A stretch of 64,000 nucleotides of DNA. It comes from an uncultured Pseudodesulfovibrio sp. (GTDB lineage Bacteria > Desulfobacterota > Desulfovibrionia > Desulfovibrionales > Desulfovibrionaceae). The translations under genes were made by a program, and so were the position numbers. Below the pieces are notes generated by a model that worked only from the letters and a program-made list of their open reading frames with translations, was not told the origin of the DNA and ran no database searches. The stretch covers positions 909,740 through 973,739 of the forward strand of contig NZ_OY776488.1 in assembly GCF_963675635.1 (NCBI RefSeq). Direction: 5' to 3'. How positions within the stretch are numbered: the first letter of the stretch is position 1; each line of letters begins with the position of its first letter. Shown in pieces: positions 18,253-27,257 of the stretch.

Positions 18253-19950
18253 ATGACAGACACAAGTATCAATATCGTCATCGGCGGTGCGGCGGGGCAA
18301 GGCCTTGCTACCATTGGTCGTCTCTTGTCCAAGGGCATCACTCGATCCGGCTACCATTTGCTGGTTAACCAGAAATACATGTCACGGGTACGCGGTGGTC
18401 ATAACACCTTTGCCATCAGGCTTGGCCCGGACCCCATTGTCGGGCCCACTGAAGGAATTGACATACTGGTGGCCCTCAATGCGGAGACCTTGGAACTTCA
18501 TCAGGCACGACTTAATTCTGATGCTATCGTGGTGGCTGGTGATGATATCGATACCGATGGATTCAATGCCCTGCGTATTCCTTTCAAAGAATTGGCGCCC
18601 AAATCCCTGTTCTATAATACGGTAGCGCTCGGCGTTCTTGGTGCGGTCGTGTGCCACGATGCAAAGATTCTGGAGAAGCTTCTGACCGAAGCATTTGCCA
18701 AGAAGGGCGACGCGGTTGTTCAGGCCAATATTGATGTGCTGCGGGCCGCGTATGCTTGGGTGGCGTCGCAGAAGAACGACTTTCCCTGCATTGCACCTCC
18801 TGAAAAGGATGATGAATGTATTATGGTGAATGGAAACGAAGCCATTGCGCTCGGAGCCTTGGCCGCAGGGTGCAATTTTCTATCGTTTTATCCTATGACT
18901 CCTGCCACGACGGTCGCCATGTCCCTTATTGAAAAAGGTGGGCCTCTCGGGTTGGTTTATGAACAGGTTGAAGATGAGATCGCGGCGGTGAATATGGCTA
19001 TCGGTGCTTCGTATGCAGGTGCCAGGGCCGTGGTCACCACGTCCGGCGGTGGTTTTGCACTGATGGTCGAAGGCGTGAGTCTGGCCGGTGTGTCGGAAAC
19101 ACCTCTTGTCTGTGTGGTGATTCAGCGTCCTGGTCCGGCAACCGGTATGGCGACTCGTACGGAGCAGGGTGACCTTAACTTGGTGCTGTATGCAGGGCAC
19201 GGAGAATTTCCACGAGCCGTATTTGCTCCATCAGATCCGGAAGACTGTTTTTATCTGACACATAGGGCTTTTGATCTGGCTGAGCGATTCCAGACGCCTG
19301 TTTTCATTTTGTCTGATCAATATTTGGCAGATTCCTACCGTTCAATCGAACCGTTCAATATTGATGACTTGCCGCAAACGGCCCGTCCACTGCTTGATGC
19401 AGACACAAGCGCCTACAAGCGCTACCAAATGACGGAAGATGGAGTGTCGCCCCGGTTGGTGCCGGGTTCAACCACCGCATTAGTACGGGCGGATTCTCAT
19501 GAACACGACGAGAACACAAAAATCACCGAAGACGGCCTCAACCGCATGATGCAGAATACCAAGCGGCTGAACAAGGAATATGGCCTCTGGGATGAAGTGG
19601 TCGAGCCGGATTATTACGGCGAGGACAAGCCAGATATTCTACTCGTTTCGTGGGGGTCCACGCTCGGCGCGTGTCTTGACGCCATGGATTCCGCTGACTT
19701 TGAAAAGAGCATTGGCGTACTGCATTTCAAACAGCTTTGGCCCCTCCTTGAAGATACATTCATTGACTCCCTTGAGGAGTCGGGCATGGTCGTCACCGTG
19801 GAGGGAAATGCCACTGGGCAGTTTGCCAAACTTATCGCTCAGGAAACCGGGTTTATGATTCGGGAATATATCCTGCGCTTTGATGGACGCCCCATGACAC
19901 CTGAGTATGTACTTGCCGGGTTGAACAACATCATCAAGACTATGGAGTAG
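18253..19950 (+). CDS. korA: 2-oxoacid:ferredoxin oxidoreductase, fused gamma/alpha subunit
   Basis: A 565-residue subunit of a CoA-dependent 2-oxoacid:ferredoxin oxidoreductase. Residues about 1-185 are the gamma domain (G-G-A-A-G-Q-G-L-A-T-I-G, R-V-R-G-G-H-N-T). The remainder is the alpha domain (G-N-E-A-I-A-L-G-A-L-A-A-G, Y-P-M-T-P-A-T, T-S-G-G-G-F). This gamma-alpha fusion is typical of KorA/2-oxoglutarate-type enzymes. The beta subunit starts 4 bp downstream. The substrate (2-oxoglutarate or another 2-oxoacid) is inferred. Confidence 0.9.
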   Translation: MTDTSINIVIGGAAGQGLATIGRLLSKGITRSGYHLLVNQKYMSRVRGGHNTFAIRLGPDPIVGPTEGIDILVALNAETLELHQARLNSDAIVVAGDDIDTDGFNALRIPFKELAPKSLFYNTVALGVLGAVVCHDAKILEKLLTEAFAKKGDAVVQANIDVLRAAYAWVASQKNDFPCIAPPEKDDECIMVNGNEAIALGALAAGCNFLSFYPMTPATTVAMSLIEKGGPLGLVYEQVEDEIAAVNMAIGASYAGARAVVTTSGGGFALMVEGVSLAGVSETPLVCVVIQRPGPATGMATRTEQGDLNLVLYAGHGEFPRAVFAPSDPEDCFYLTHRAFDLAERFQTPVFILSDQYLADSYRSIEPFNIDDLPQTARPLLDADTSAYKRYQMTEDGVSPRLVPGSTTALVRADSHEHDENTKITEDGLNRMMQNTKRLNKEYGLWDEVVEPDYYGEDKPDILLVSWGSTLGACLDAMDSADFEKSIGVLHFKQLWPLLEDTFIDSLEESGMVVTVEGNATGQFAKLIAQETGFMIREYILRFDGRPMTPEYVLAGLNNIIKTME

Positions 19951-19954
19951 GAAT

Positions 19955-20785
19955 ATGGTTTCCATTGAAGAGTATGGTCAATTCGAAACAACATGGTGCC
20001 CCGGCTGTGGTAATTTTTCTATCCTGTCGAGCTTGAAAAAGGCTTTAACTGATATGGATATCGCGCCTCATGAGGTAATGATTTCTTCCGGTATCGGGCA
20101 GGCAGCCAAGATGCCGCATTATCTAAATTGCCACATGTTTAACGGCCTGCATGGGCGGTCCCTTCCTGTAGCGCAGGGCATGAAGATGGCGAATCCTGAA
20201 ATGAAGGTCATCTGCGTGTCCGGTGACGGTTGTACCTATGGCGAAGGGGGTAACCACTTCCTGGCGGCTATCCGGCGCAACCTGGACATCACCATGTTGG
20301 TCCACAACAATCAGATTTACGGTCTGACCAAGGGGCAGGCCAGTCCGACCACTGGACGAGGACATGTTACCAAGGCTCAGCCAAAAGGCGCACAGTCAGA
20401 AGGATTCAATCCTGTGAGTACGGCTGTAGCCATGAAGGCGAGTTTCGTGGCCCGGGCTTTTTCCGGCGAGCCGGATCATTTGGCTTCCATGATTACCCAA
20501 GCCGTTAATCATACTGGGTTTTCTTTGGTAGATATCCTGCAACCGTGTGTTTCGTTCAATAAAGTCAATACGTTTGCTTGGTACAAAGAACGCACCTATT
20601 TCATGGAGGATCATGACGCCACCAATTGGGGTGCTGCCATGGAAAAAAGTGATGAGTTCAACGAGCGTATTCCGTTGGGCGTATTGTATAGAAATGATCG
20701 GCCTGTATTTCCCGTTCAGGACAGACTTGCTGTCCACGAATATGACAGAAACGACTTGAAAGCGGTGATACAGTCGTATACCTAA
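19955..20785 (+). CDS. korB: 2-oxoacid:ferredoxin oxidoreductase, beta subunit
   Basis: A 276-residue thiamine-diphosphate-binding subunit. W-C-P-G-C-G-N (residues about 12-18) supplies two cluster cysteines. The TPP site is V-S-G-D-G-C-T-Y-G-E-G-G-N-H near 88, with H-N-N-Q-I-Y-G-L-T-K-G-Q-A-S-P-T near 116. It pairs with the preceding fused gamma/alpha chain to decarboxylate a 2-oxoacid and reduce ferredoxin. Confidence 0.92.
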   Translation: MVSIEEYGQFETTWCPGCGNFSILSSLKKALTDMDIAPHEVMISSGIGQAAKMPHYLNCHMFNGLHGRSLPVAQGMKMANPEMKVICVSGDGCTYGEGGNHFLAAIRRNLDITMLVHNNQIYGLTKGQASPTTGRGHVTKAQPKGAQSEGFNPVSTAVAMKASFVARAFSGEPDHLASMITQAVNHTGFSLVDILQPCVSFNKVNTFAWYKERTYFMEDHDATNWGAAMEKSDEFNERIPLGVLYRNDRPVFPVQDRLAVHEYDRNDLKAVIQSYT

Positions 20786-20827
20786 TGCACCGTTCCGTTG
20801 GTTTTTCATTCTTTTAACGAGGTATCC

Positions 20828-22510
20828 ATGAGCAACGAGCCAGATAAGATAATTTATTCGATGTATAAGGTGACCAAGCGTCACGGGCAGAGGGAAGTCC
20901 TCAAGAATATTTCCCTTTCCTATTTTTATGGCGCCAAGATCGGCGTACTTGGCCTGAACGGTTCTGGTAAGTCTTCCCTGTTGAAGATTCTTGCGGGGGT
21001 CGACACCTCGTTTGAAGGTGAGATCCAGGTCAAGGACGGGTTTACTGTCGGCTACCTCGAACAGGAGCCGCTTCAGTATGAAGAGCGGACTGTTCGTGAA
21101 GTGGTGGAAGAGGGCGTTGGCGAAATCATGGATATTATCCGTGAATACAACGCAATCAACGAAAAATTCGCTGAACCCATGGAAGCCGACGAGATGGACG
21201 CGCTTATCGAGCGGCAGGGCAAAGTGCAGGAGCTCATGGATGCCAAGGGCGCATGGGACATTGATTCCAAGCTCGAAATGGCCATGGACTCCCTGCGGTG
21301 CCCTCCGGGAGACACATCCGTATCTGTGATTTCCGGTGGTGAAAAACGCCGTGTGGCTTTGTGCCGCCTGTTGCTTCAATCTCCGGATATTCTGCTGCTT
21401 GATGAACCGACAAACCACCTTGATGCTGATTCCGTTGCCTGGCTGGAACACTTTCTGTCCAGTTTCCCCGGCACCGTCATTGCCGTAACTCACGACAGGT
21501 ACTTTCTCGACAATGTGGCCGGTTGGATTCTGGAACTTGACCGTGGCCGAGGTATCCCATGGAAGGGTAATTACTCTTCCTGGCTGGACCAGAAGCAGAA
21601 CCGTCTTTCCCAGGAAGGCAAGCAGGAGGCTGACCGTCAGAAGACCCTGCAACGCGAGTTGGAGTGGATTCGCATGTCTCCCAAGGGACGTCGGGCCAAG
21701 TCCAAGGCGCGTATCAATGCGTATGAATCCATGGTCAGCCATGAGAGTGAACGCCTGGCAGATGATTTGCAGATATACATCCCACCGGGACCCCATCTTG
21801 GCAAGCAGGTCATCATTGCCGAAAACGTCAGCAAATCCATGGGTGACAAACTGCTCATGGAAGATGTGAGTTTCATCCTGCCCCCGAACGCCATTGTCGG
21901 CATTATCGGTCCTAACGGCGCTGGTAAGTCGACGCTGTGCAAGATGATTGTAGGGGATGAACAGCCGGATTCCGGAACCATGACCGTTGGTGCTACAGTT
22001 CAATTGGCCTATGCCGATCAGAACCGCAATTCCCTGATTCCAGGGAAAACCGTGTATGAGATTATCAGTGGTGGTGCAGAGTTCATCAAGCTTGGTGAGC
22101 GTGAAATCAATGCGCGTGCCTATTGTTCCCGCTTTAATTTTGCCGGCCAGGATCAGCAGAAACCCGTTGATGTACTGTCAGGTGGAGAGCGGAACAGAGT
22201 GCACATGGCCCAGATGCTGAAATCCGGCGCCAACGTGCTGCTTCTCGATGAACCGACCAACGACCTGGACGTTAACACTATGCGCGCCCTGGAAGACGGT
22301 CTGGAGAACTTTGCAGGTTGTGTGCTGGTCATCAGCCATGACCGTTGGTTCCTGGATCGTGTAGCCACACACATCATTGCTTTTGAGGGTGACTCCAAAG
22401 TGGTCATGGTGGAAGGGAACTACAGTGATTATGATGCTGATAGGAAGAAGCGTCTTGGCGCTGATGCCAGCCAGCCCCATCGTCTCAAGTTCCGCAGACT
22501 GACACGATAG
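20828..22510 (+). CDS. ettA: energy-dependent translational throttle protein EttA (ABC-F)
   Basis: A 560-residue ABC-F protein with two ATPase domains and no membrane segments. Walker A sites are G-L-N-G-S-G-K-S-S and G-P-N-G-A-G-K-S-T. Signatures are V-I-S-G-G-E-K-R-R-V-A and L-S-G-G-E-R-N-R-V-H. The opening Y-S-M-Y-K-V-T-K-R-H-G-Q and S-L-S-Y-F-Y-G-A-K-I-G-V-L match EttA. The ATG at 20828 with a nearby GAGG is preferred to an upstream in-frame codon. It probably gates ribosomal elongation according to ATP level. Convergent with the next gene, 5 bp apart. Confidence 0.9.
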   Translation: MSNEPDKIIYSMYKVTKRHGQREVLKNISLSYFYGAKIGVLGLNGSGKSSLLKILAGVDTSFEGEIQVKDGFTVGYLEQEPLQYEERTVREVVEEGVGEIMDIIREYNAINEKFAEPMEADEMDALIERQGKVQELMDAKGAWDIDSKLEMAMDSLRCPPGDTSVSVISGGEKRRVALCRLLLQSPDILLLDEPTNHLDADSVAWLEHFLSSFPGTVIAVTHDRYFLDNVAGWILELDRGRGIPWKGNYSSWLDQKQNRLSQEGKQEADRQKTLQRELEWIRMSPKGRRAKSKARINAYESMVSHESERLADDLQIYIPPGPHLGKQVIIAENVSKSMGDKLLMEDVSFILPPNAIVGIIGPNGAGKSTLCKMIVGDEQPDSGTMTVGATVQLAYADQNRNSLIPGKTVYEIISGGAEFIKLGEREINARAYCSRFNFAGQDQQKPVDVLSGGERNRVHMAQMLKSGANVLLLDEPTNDLDVNTMRALEDGLENFAGCVLVISHDRWFLDRVATHIIAFEGDSKVVMVEGNYSDYDADRKKRLGADASQPHRLKFRRLTR

Positions 22511-22515
22511 GACTT

Positions 22516-24807
22516 TTATCCTGCTTCTTGCTCAATTATCACTGTTGATTCGCTGCCGATAGCAGAGCGGCGATCAATAGCCACGGAGTTTCCGGGAATG
22601 GATTTCGCGTACTTTTTGATGTTCGCGGCCCTTTCCCCGATCTCCATGAGCGAGCATTTTCCAAAAATCTCAATGACACCGAGTGAGATGGTAACCAATG
22701 GGTATTCCCGTTCTTTACCATCTCTTCCTTTTGCCTTGATCCAGCCACGTGCATGATCTTCTGCACAATAACACTGGTTGACCAGTCGTCCGAAACATCT
22801 GGTAATGGATGTACAGATTCTGTTGACTGATGCGGGGTGAGTGATGAGTACGAAGTCATCACCACCGATGTGGCAGAGCTGGGCATCCTGCGGGGCGTGT
22901 TTTTGCATGGCCCACAACATGATGTCAGCAGCCAGCTTGATGATTCTGTCCCCGTTCTTGAAGCCGTATGTGTCATTGTATACCTTGAAATGATCGAGGT
23001 CGCCATAGATGATGCTGAAGCTTTCCTTCTGTTTGATGCGGCGTTCCACCTCCTGTTCGATGGCGACATTACCAGGCAGACCGGTCAATGGGTTTGTTCC
23101 CTTGGCCATTTCTACCTGTATCTCAGCCAGAGCGTTGAGTAGCGCCTGCACTGTAACAACCCCGTACAATGTCCCCTTGCTGGTGACGATGATGTCGTCG
23201 TAGGCTTTATAGTGCTCACGTTGCATGGCTGCACGCGCTGCCTGTTCCACAGGAGTATCAATATCCACCACAAGTGGTTTTTCGTCCATGATCGAGGTTA
23301 TGGATCGTTTGTGATAGAGGGCTATGCCATATTGAGATGAAAGTTGACGGTTGAGGTGATATTCCATGACAAGCCCCTTGGGAATGTCATTCTCAACCAC
23401 AACGATGTTGTTCAATCGTTTGTTTTTTCTAAAAAGATCATGCGCTTGTGAAACGATGCAATCCAGCCCTTCGGCATGTGGTTCTTTCGCCAGATCACCG
23501 ATGGGGCGTGAACAGGTGATGTTGGATGTTACATCACGGACTGTTTTCAGTTCTTTGCATTCATCGCTGACTGGTGGTTTTGGACAGGCTGGCCTAGCGA
23601 GGAAATATCCCTGTCCGCAATGGACTCCCATATCCTTGAGGCAAATGGCTTGCGCCTTGTTTTCAATGCCTTCCGCAATAATACGAGAACCTATCTTATC
23701 AGCAAAAGTGGCGGTTGTTTCGACTAATGCCCGCTTAACTGGATCTTTGTGAATATCGTCTATGAGGGATTTGTCGAGTTTTATGTAGTCTGGCTGGAGT
23801 TCGGCAATCAGAGATAAGCCCGCATAACCGGCGCCGGCATCGTCCACGGCGATTTGAAATCCCTGACTGCGATAATGATCAAGTGCCCGATAGAACAAAT
23901 CGAAATCCTGAACGCTGTGACGCTCGGTGATTTCAAAAACGATATTGTCTGGGGTCAGATTGGCATTTTTCAGTAATGCGAGGGTGTGGCCTGGAGAAAA
24001 GAACGGGTCGGCCATGGTTTTAGGATGGATGTTCAAAAAGAGTTTTTGCTGTTCTAATAACGGCCCGATATTATTTACTGCAACCTCTCTGCAGAGTTTT
24101 TCCAAGGCAAAAAGACGACCGAGTTCTTCGGCGGTTTCAAATAACATGAGAGGCGACCTGAACGATGATCCTTCAGGGCCACGAGCGAGGGCTTCCCATC
24201 CCAGAGTGGTACTGGTGCGAAAATCGTAAATAGGCTGATAGTGCGCTGTTATCCATCGTTTCGTCAGGATGGTGTCAAAACGGGAGCTAATGGAAAGATC
24301 GTTCATGTCTAGCGGGCGGCTTTCCATTCGCCTGGCGTCCTTGAGGGCTTCTGCAATAATCGTATCGTAACTATCCCCCTGATTACAGGAAATGGAAGCG
24401 AACCCCATGCCGAGGTCAATGCCAATACCCGTGTTACGTAGCATCATGCCTTCCATGGCCAAGCGAGCCTGTACCTTATACCCATATGCAATGTCTGCCG
24501 GGTTGCTGTCTTGCGGGACCAGAAGGGCTGTAACCCCTGGACCGACCTTGTGGATCTGTATTTCCCCAGTATTATTCAATTTCGAAGTTTGAGACAATGA
24601 AGATCCGAGTTCTGTTTCCAGACGATCCACGAAACCTTGACCGTACATTTCTCGAAGGGTGAAGTACTCTCTGATGGTTATAAGAACCAACGTTTGGGTC
24701 ATAATGGTTTTATGGTTAAAATCTGTCAGTATGTGTTCAGGAAGTTCCAGGTACATTGCATCCTCTGTTTTTGCTGAAAAAATGGCTCTGATCTTTTCTG
24801 GAAGCAT
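22516..24807 (-). CDS. cyclic-di-GMP signalling protein: EAL, CBS pair, GGDEF
   Basis: About 763 residues. In order: an N-terminal region without a recognised domain, an EAL phosphodiesterase domain with an intact E-A-L motif (G-W-E-A-L-A-R-G) and D-D-A-G-A-G-Y, a CBS-like pair, and a C-terminal GGDEF-type domain. The last has the motif G-G-D-D-F in place of G-G-D-E-F, a tolerated but less usual form. It may make, break or merely sense c-di-GMP. The start is uncertain: ATG at 24807 is used, with an in-frame TTG at 24873 as alternative; neither has a clear ribosome-binding site. Confidence 0.85.
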   Translation of the reverse strand: MLPEKIRAIFSAKTEDAMYLELPEHILTDFNHKTIMTQTLVLITIREYFTLREMYGQGFVDRLETELGSSLSQTSKLNNTGEIQIHKVGPGVTALLVPQDSNPADIAYGYKVQARLAMEGMMLRNTGIGIDLGMGFASISCNQGDSYDTIIAEALKDARRMESRPLDMNDLSISSRFDTILTKRWITAHYQPIYDFRTSTTLGWEALARGPEGSSFRSPLMLFETAEELGRLFALEKLCREVAVNNIGPLLEQQKLFLNIHPKTMADPFFSPGHTLALLKNANLTPDNIVFEITERHSVQDFDLFYRALDHYRSQGFQIAVDDAGAGYAGLSLIAELQPDYIKLDKSLIDDIHKDPVKRALVETTATFADKIGSRIIAEGIENKAQAICLKDMGVHCGQGYFLARPACPKPPVSDECKELKTVRDVTSNITCSRPIGDLAKEPHAEGLDCIVSQAHDLFRKNKRLNNIVVVENDIPKGLVMEYHLNRQLSSQYGIALYHKRSITSIMDEKPLVVDIDTPVEQAARAAMQREHYKAYDDIIVTSKGTLYGVVTVQALLNALAEIQVEMAKGTNPLTGLPGNVAIEQEVERRIKQKESFSIIYGDLDHFKVYNDTYGFKNGDRIIKLAADIMLWAMQKHAPQDAQLCHIGGDDFVLITHPASVNRICTSITRCFGRLVNQCYCAEDHARGWIKAKGRDGKEREYPLVTISLGVIEIFGKCSLMEIGERAANIKKYAKSIPGNSVAIDRRSAIGSESTVIIEQEAG

Positions 24808-24950
24808 AGCATAGCTCGCATTTTCTGATTCGATACAAACAAATATGTTGGAATTATAACCAGTAACGAACAAGAACTTTCATTTCTCTACACGCTTCGA
24901 CAGGGGAGGTGTTACTACCACGTTACAGTGTTGAAAGATTTTGGTTCCCC

Positions 24951-24988
24951 ATAAAAAAGGCAGCCTCAGAAGAGGCTGCCTTTTTTAT
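24951..24988. terminator. terminator downstream of the accAD fusion
   Basis: Long symmetric hairpin: ATAAAAAAGGCAGCCTC, a 3-base loop, then the complement ending in CCTTTTTTAT. It is symmetric enough to work on both strands; here it ends the minus-strand acc transcript before the GGDEF gene. Confidence 0.9.
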
Positions 24989-25006
24989 GGCGTATGGGGT
25001 GGGGGA

Positions 25007-27253
25007 TTACCTGTAGTAGAGGTTGCGTCCACCAATGGTCAGGAAAGCCTGATGCAGGTTCTTGCGAATGTCCTTACGACTCCACACCCCCTGAATATGG
25101 CCTCTTGAAAGCCCTTTGTAGCAGTTGTGGTAGTCGGGCGGTATCTCGATACCTGTGGTCTCCTTGATGACGCCGGGGCCGGCAAAGCCGAGGCGCGATG
25201 AGCGGACAGCATACTGATACGGTGAACAGCCGAGGAAAGAAGCCACGGGACCGGCGTATGAGTTGGTGTCGTACAGCACGATGTAGAGGCCGCCTTCTTC
25301 AATATACTTGCGTACCGCCATGGTGCAGCGGGGCATCTGAATAAGGCCGTTGACCCCTTCCTGAATGCGAATGCCGGCAGTGCCATGCACGTATGCCAGA
25401 AACGGCTGGTGTTTGGTTTGCGCCAATTCAAGAGCGCGAATGAACTTCTCGCCCTCGGCAGCTCCCACGGAGCCTCCTCGGAAATTGGCGATCAAGGTCG
25501 CACACGTGAGGTTGATGCCCTCAAGGCTGGCATTGAAAGTCATGCAGCTCGATTGAAGTCCTGTCTTTTCCTTGGCAGCGTCCACACGTGCATCGAAGTT
25601 GGGAAACTTCGTCGGATTGCCTGCCGCGATATCGCGGTTGAATTCACGCAGGGAGTCCTTGTCGAAGAGATTATGAAGATACCACTGGTATTCCATGGGG
25701 AAATTGTAGCCACAATGAGGGCAGACCCCGGCAAAATCCGTGAATAAATCCTTAGCCCAGATATCAAGGCAGCCACGTTTGGCTGCGTGAGGGCAGGTCA
25801 CTTCACGGTCGATTCCTGCTTGAGGACTGATATACCCGTTGTCGGTAGTCACTGTCGGTTCTGCTTCCTGTGTGGTAGACAGTCCAGTCAGTTCCATTTC
25901 CTTCAACTTGTTCCCATCGGTTTTTATGCCGATTTTTTTGAGCGCGGTCTTCACGACAGTGTCAACCTTGCCCGTGATAACATGGATCTCGTCGGTCGCT
26001 TCTTCAATAATTCGACCGATGCGTTGGCGGAAGGGCTTGATCAGTCCGTACACCAAAAGACTCGAAGTGTTGGACACGATACCGGAGCTGGTCGCAGTAA
26101 GTTTGTCCATCAAGGATCGGTTATCCTGATACGCATGCTGGGCCAGTTTGCGATATTTCTTGAAACGCTTGGCGATCAGTCGTTCGCGAGCGGTTTCGTT
26201 GAGAGACCAGCGGACGATGATATCTGTATGCTTTTTGAAATGACGCATGGCCATGGCCCGGAATAAGCGAAATCCACGAACGCCGAGGGTGACTTCATCG
26301 GTTGCCCTGACCACCTGTTCCCGAACCTGCTTGTAGAAGTCGAAATGATCGGCACGGGCACCAAGCGGCGGCTCTTCGATGATTTCATCGATGTATCCGT
26401 TTTTCAAGTTGTCCTGAGCCGTGATGCGCTGTGCCAGTGCACATGATTCAATAAGCTCGACAGGGGCACGTTGAGAACCACGGATACGTCCTTCGATGGC
26501 AGCAGCCCCTTCAGGAGAGATGACAGAATAATATCCATGGGAGAGCATCAGGCGTTTGTCCGCCATGCCGATAGCTTCTGCGCCACCGGAGCCGCCTTCA
26601 GAAAATATGGCGATAATGGGGACAGGAAGTCCTGACATTTCATAGATATTCTCTGCAATCTGCTGGGCAGCACCAGGGAAGTCTTCGACAGGGTAGGAGC
26701 CGGGGGTGTTCACATAGGCGTGAATGGGGATCTGTTCCAACGCGGCGACTTTCATGTATTTAAGTGCCTTGCTATTACCCCAGGGCTTAATGGAACCACC
26801 GTTACGAAACTCTTCGCCGTGGCCTTTTTCCTGGCCAACGACCATGACAGGCTGATTGATAATTTTCTTGCCGCGACGCCGTGTTATATACGCGCGAGCG
26901 ATCAGCATGCCAGGGTCGATGGAGTGTTCATCCTGACCACCGATTTCGGTGTAGTTGTCATAGACGTTCTCAAGGATATCCTTGAGGCAGGCCCGCTGCG
27001 GATGGCGAACGATGCGTACCTTGTCCATGGCCGTCAGGCGACTGTCTATGGCGGATTCCATGGCCGTCAGCCTGGCGTCCAATGCACCCAATGCCCTGGT
27101 TTGCAACTCATCGGACAGATCGCTGTTCTTATTAGAAAACTCACTGATCTCCTTGGTGAATGCATCAAGCTCTGGGCGTGGCGCGCTACCAAGGATGTCA
27201 CGGGCATAATTGACCCTTTCCTGGAGTCCCTGTAATTTTTTTTCTATATTCAT
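25007..27253 (-). CDS. acetyl-CoA carboxylase carboxyltransferase, fused alpha-beta subunits
   Basis: A 748-residue fusion with the alpha (AccA-like) part first and the beta (AccD-like) part second. The alpha half has R-R-G-K-K-I-I-N-Q-P, F-P-G-A-A-Q-Q-I-A-E and F-S-E-G-G-S-G-G-A-E-A-I-G. The join carries a zinc ribbon (C-P-H-A-A-K-R-G-C and C-P-H-C-G-Y). The beta half has F-R-G-G-S-V-G-A-A-E-G-E and G-T-A-G-I-R-I-Q-E. The ATG at 27253 is 4 bp past the accC stop, so the two are coupled. It transfers carboxyl from biotin to an acyl-CoA, probably acetyl-CoA. No biotin carrier protein is encoded alongside. Confidence 0.88.
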   Translation of the reverse strand: MNIEKKLQGLQERVNYARDILGSAPRPELDAFTKEISEFSNKNSDLSDELQTRALGALDARLTAMESAIDSRLTAMDKVRIVRHPQRACLKDILENVYDNYTEIGGQDEHSIDPGMLIARAYITRRRGKKIINQPVMVVGQEKGHGEEFRNGGSIKPWGNSKALKYMKVAALEQIPIHAYVNTPGSYPVEDFPGAAQQIAENIYEMSGLPVPIIAIFSEGGSGGAEAIGMADKRLMLSHGYYSVISPEGAAAIEGRIRGSQRAPVELIESCALAQRITAQDNLKNGYIDEIIEEPPLGARADHFDFYKQVREQVVRATDEVTLGVRGFRLFRAMAMRHFKKHTDIIVRWSLNETARERLIAKRFKKYRKLAQHAYQDNRSLMDKLTATSSGIVSNTSSLLVYGLIKPFRQRIGRIIEEATDEIHVITGKVDTVVKTALKKIGIKTDGNKLKEMELTGLSTTQEAEPTVTTDNGYISPQAGIDREVTCPHAAKRGCLDIWAKDLFTDFAGVCPHCGYNFPMEYQWYLHNLFDKDSLREFNRDIAAGNPTKFPNFDARVDAAKEKTGLQSSCMTFNASLEGINLTCATLIANFRGGSVGAAEGEKFIRALELAQTKHQPFLAYVHGTAGIRIQEGVNGLIQMPRCTMAVRKYIEEGGLYIVLYDTNSYAGPVASFLGCSPYQYAVRSSRLGFAGPGVIKETTGIEIPPDYHNCYKGLSRGHIQGVWSRKDIRKNLHQAFLTIGGRNLYYR

Positions 27254-27257
27254 AATA

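Noticed and set aside
20396-22003. 535-codon open frame on the minus strand
   Set aside because: It runs opposite korB and ettA, both clear genes, and shows no domain of its own.
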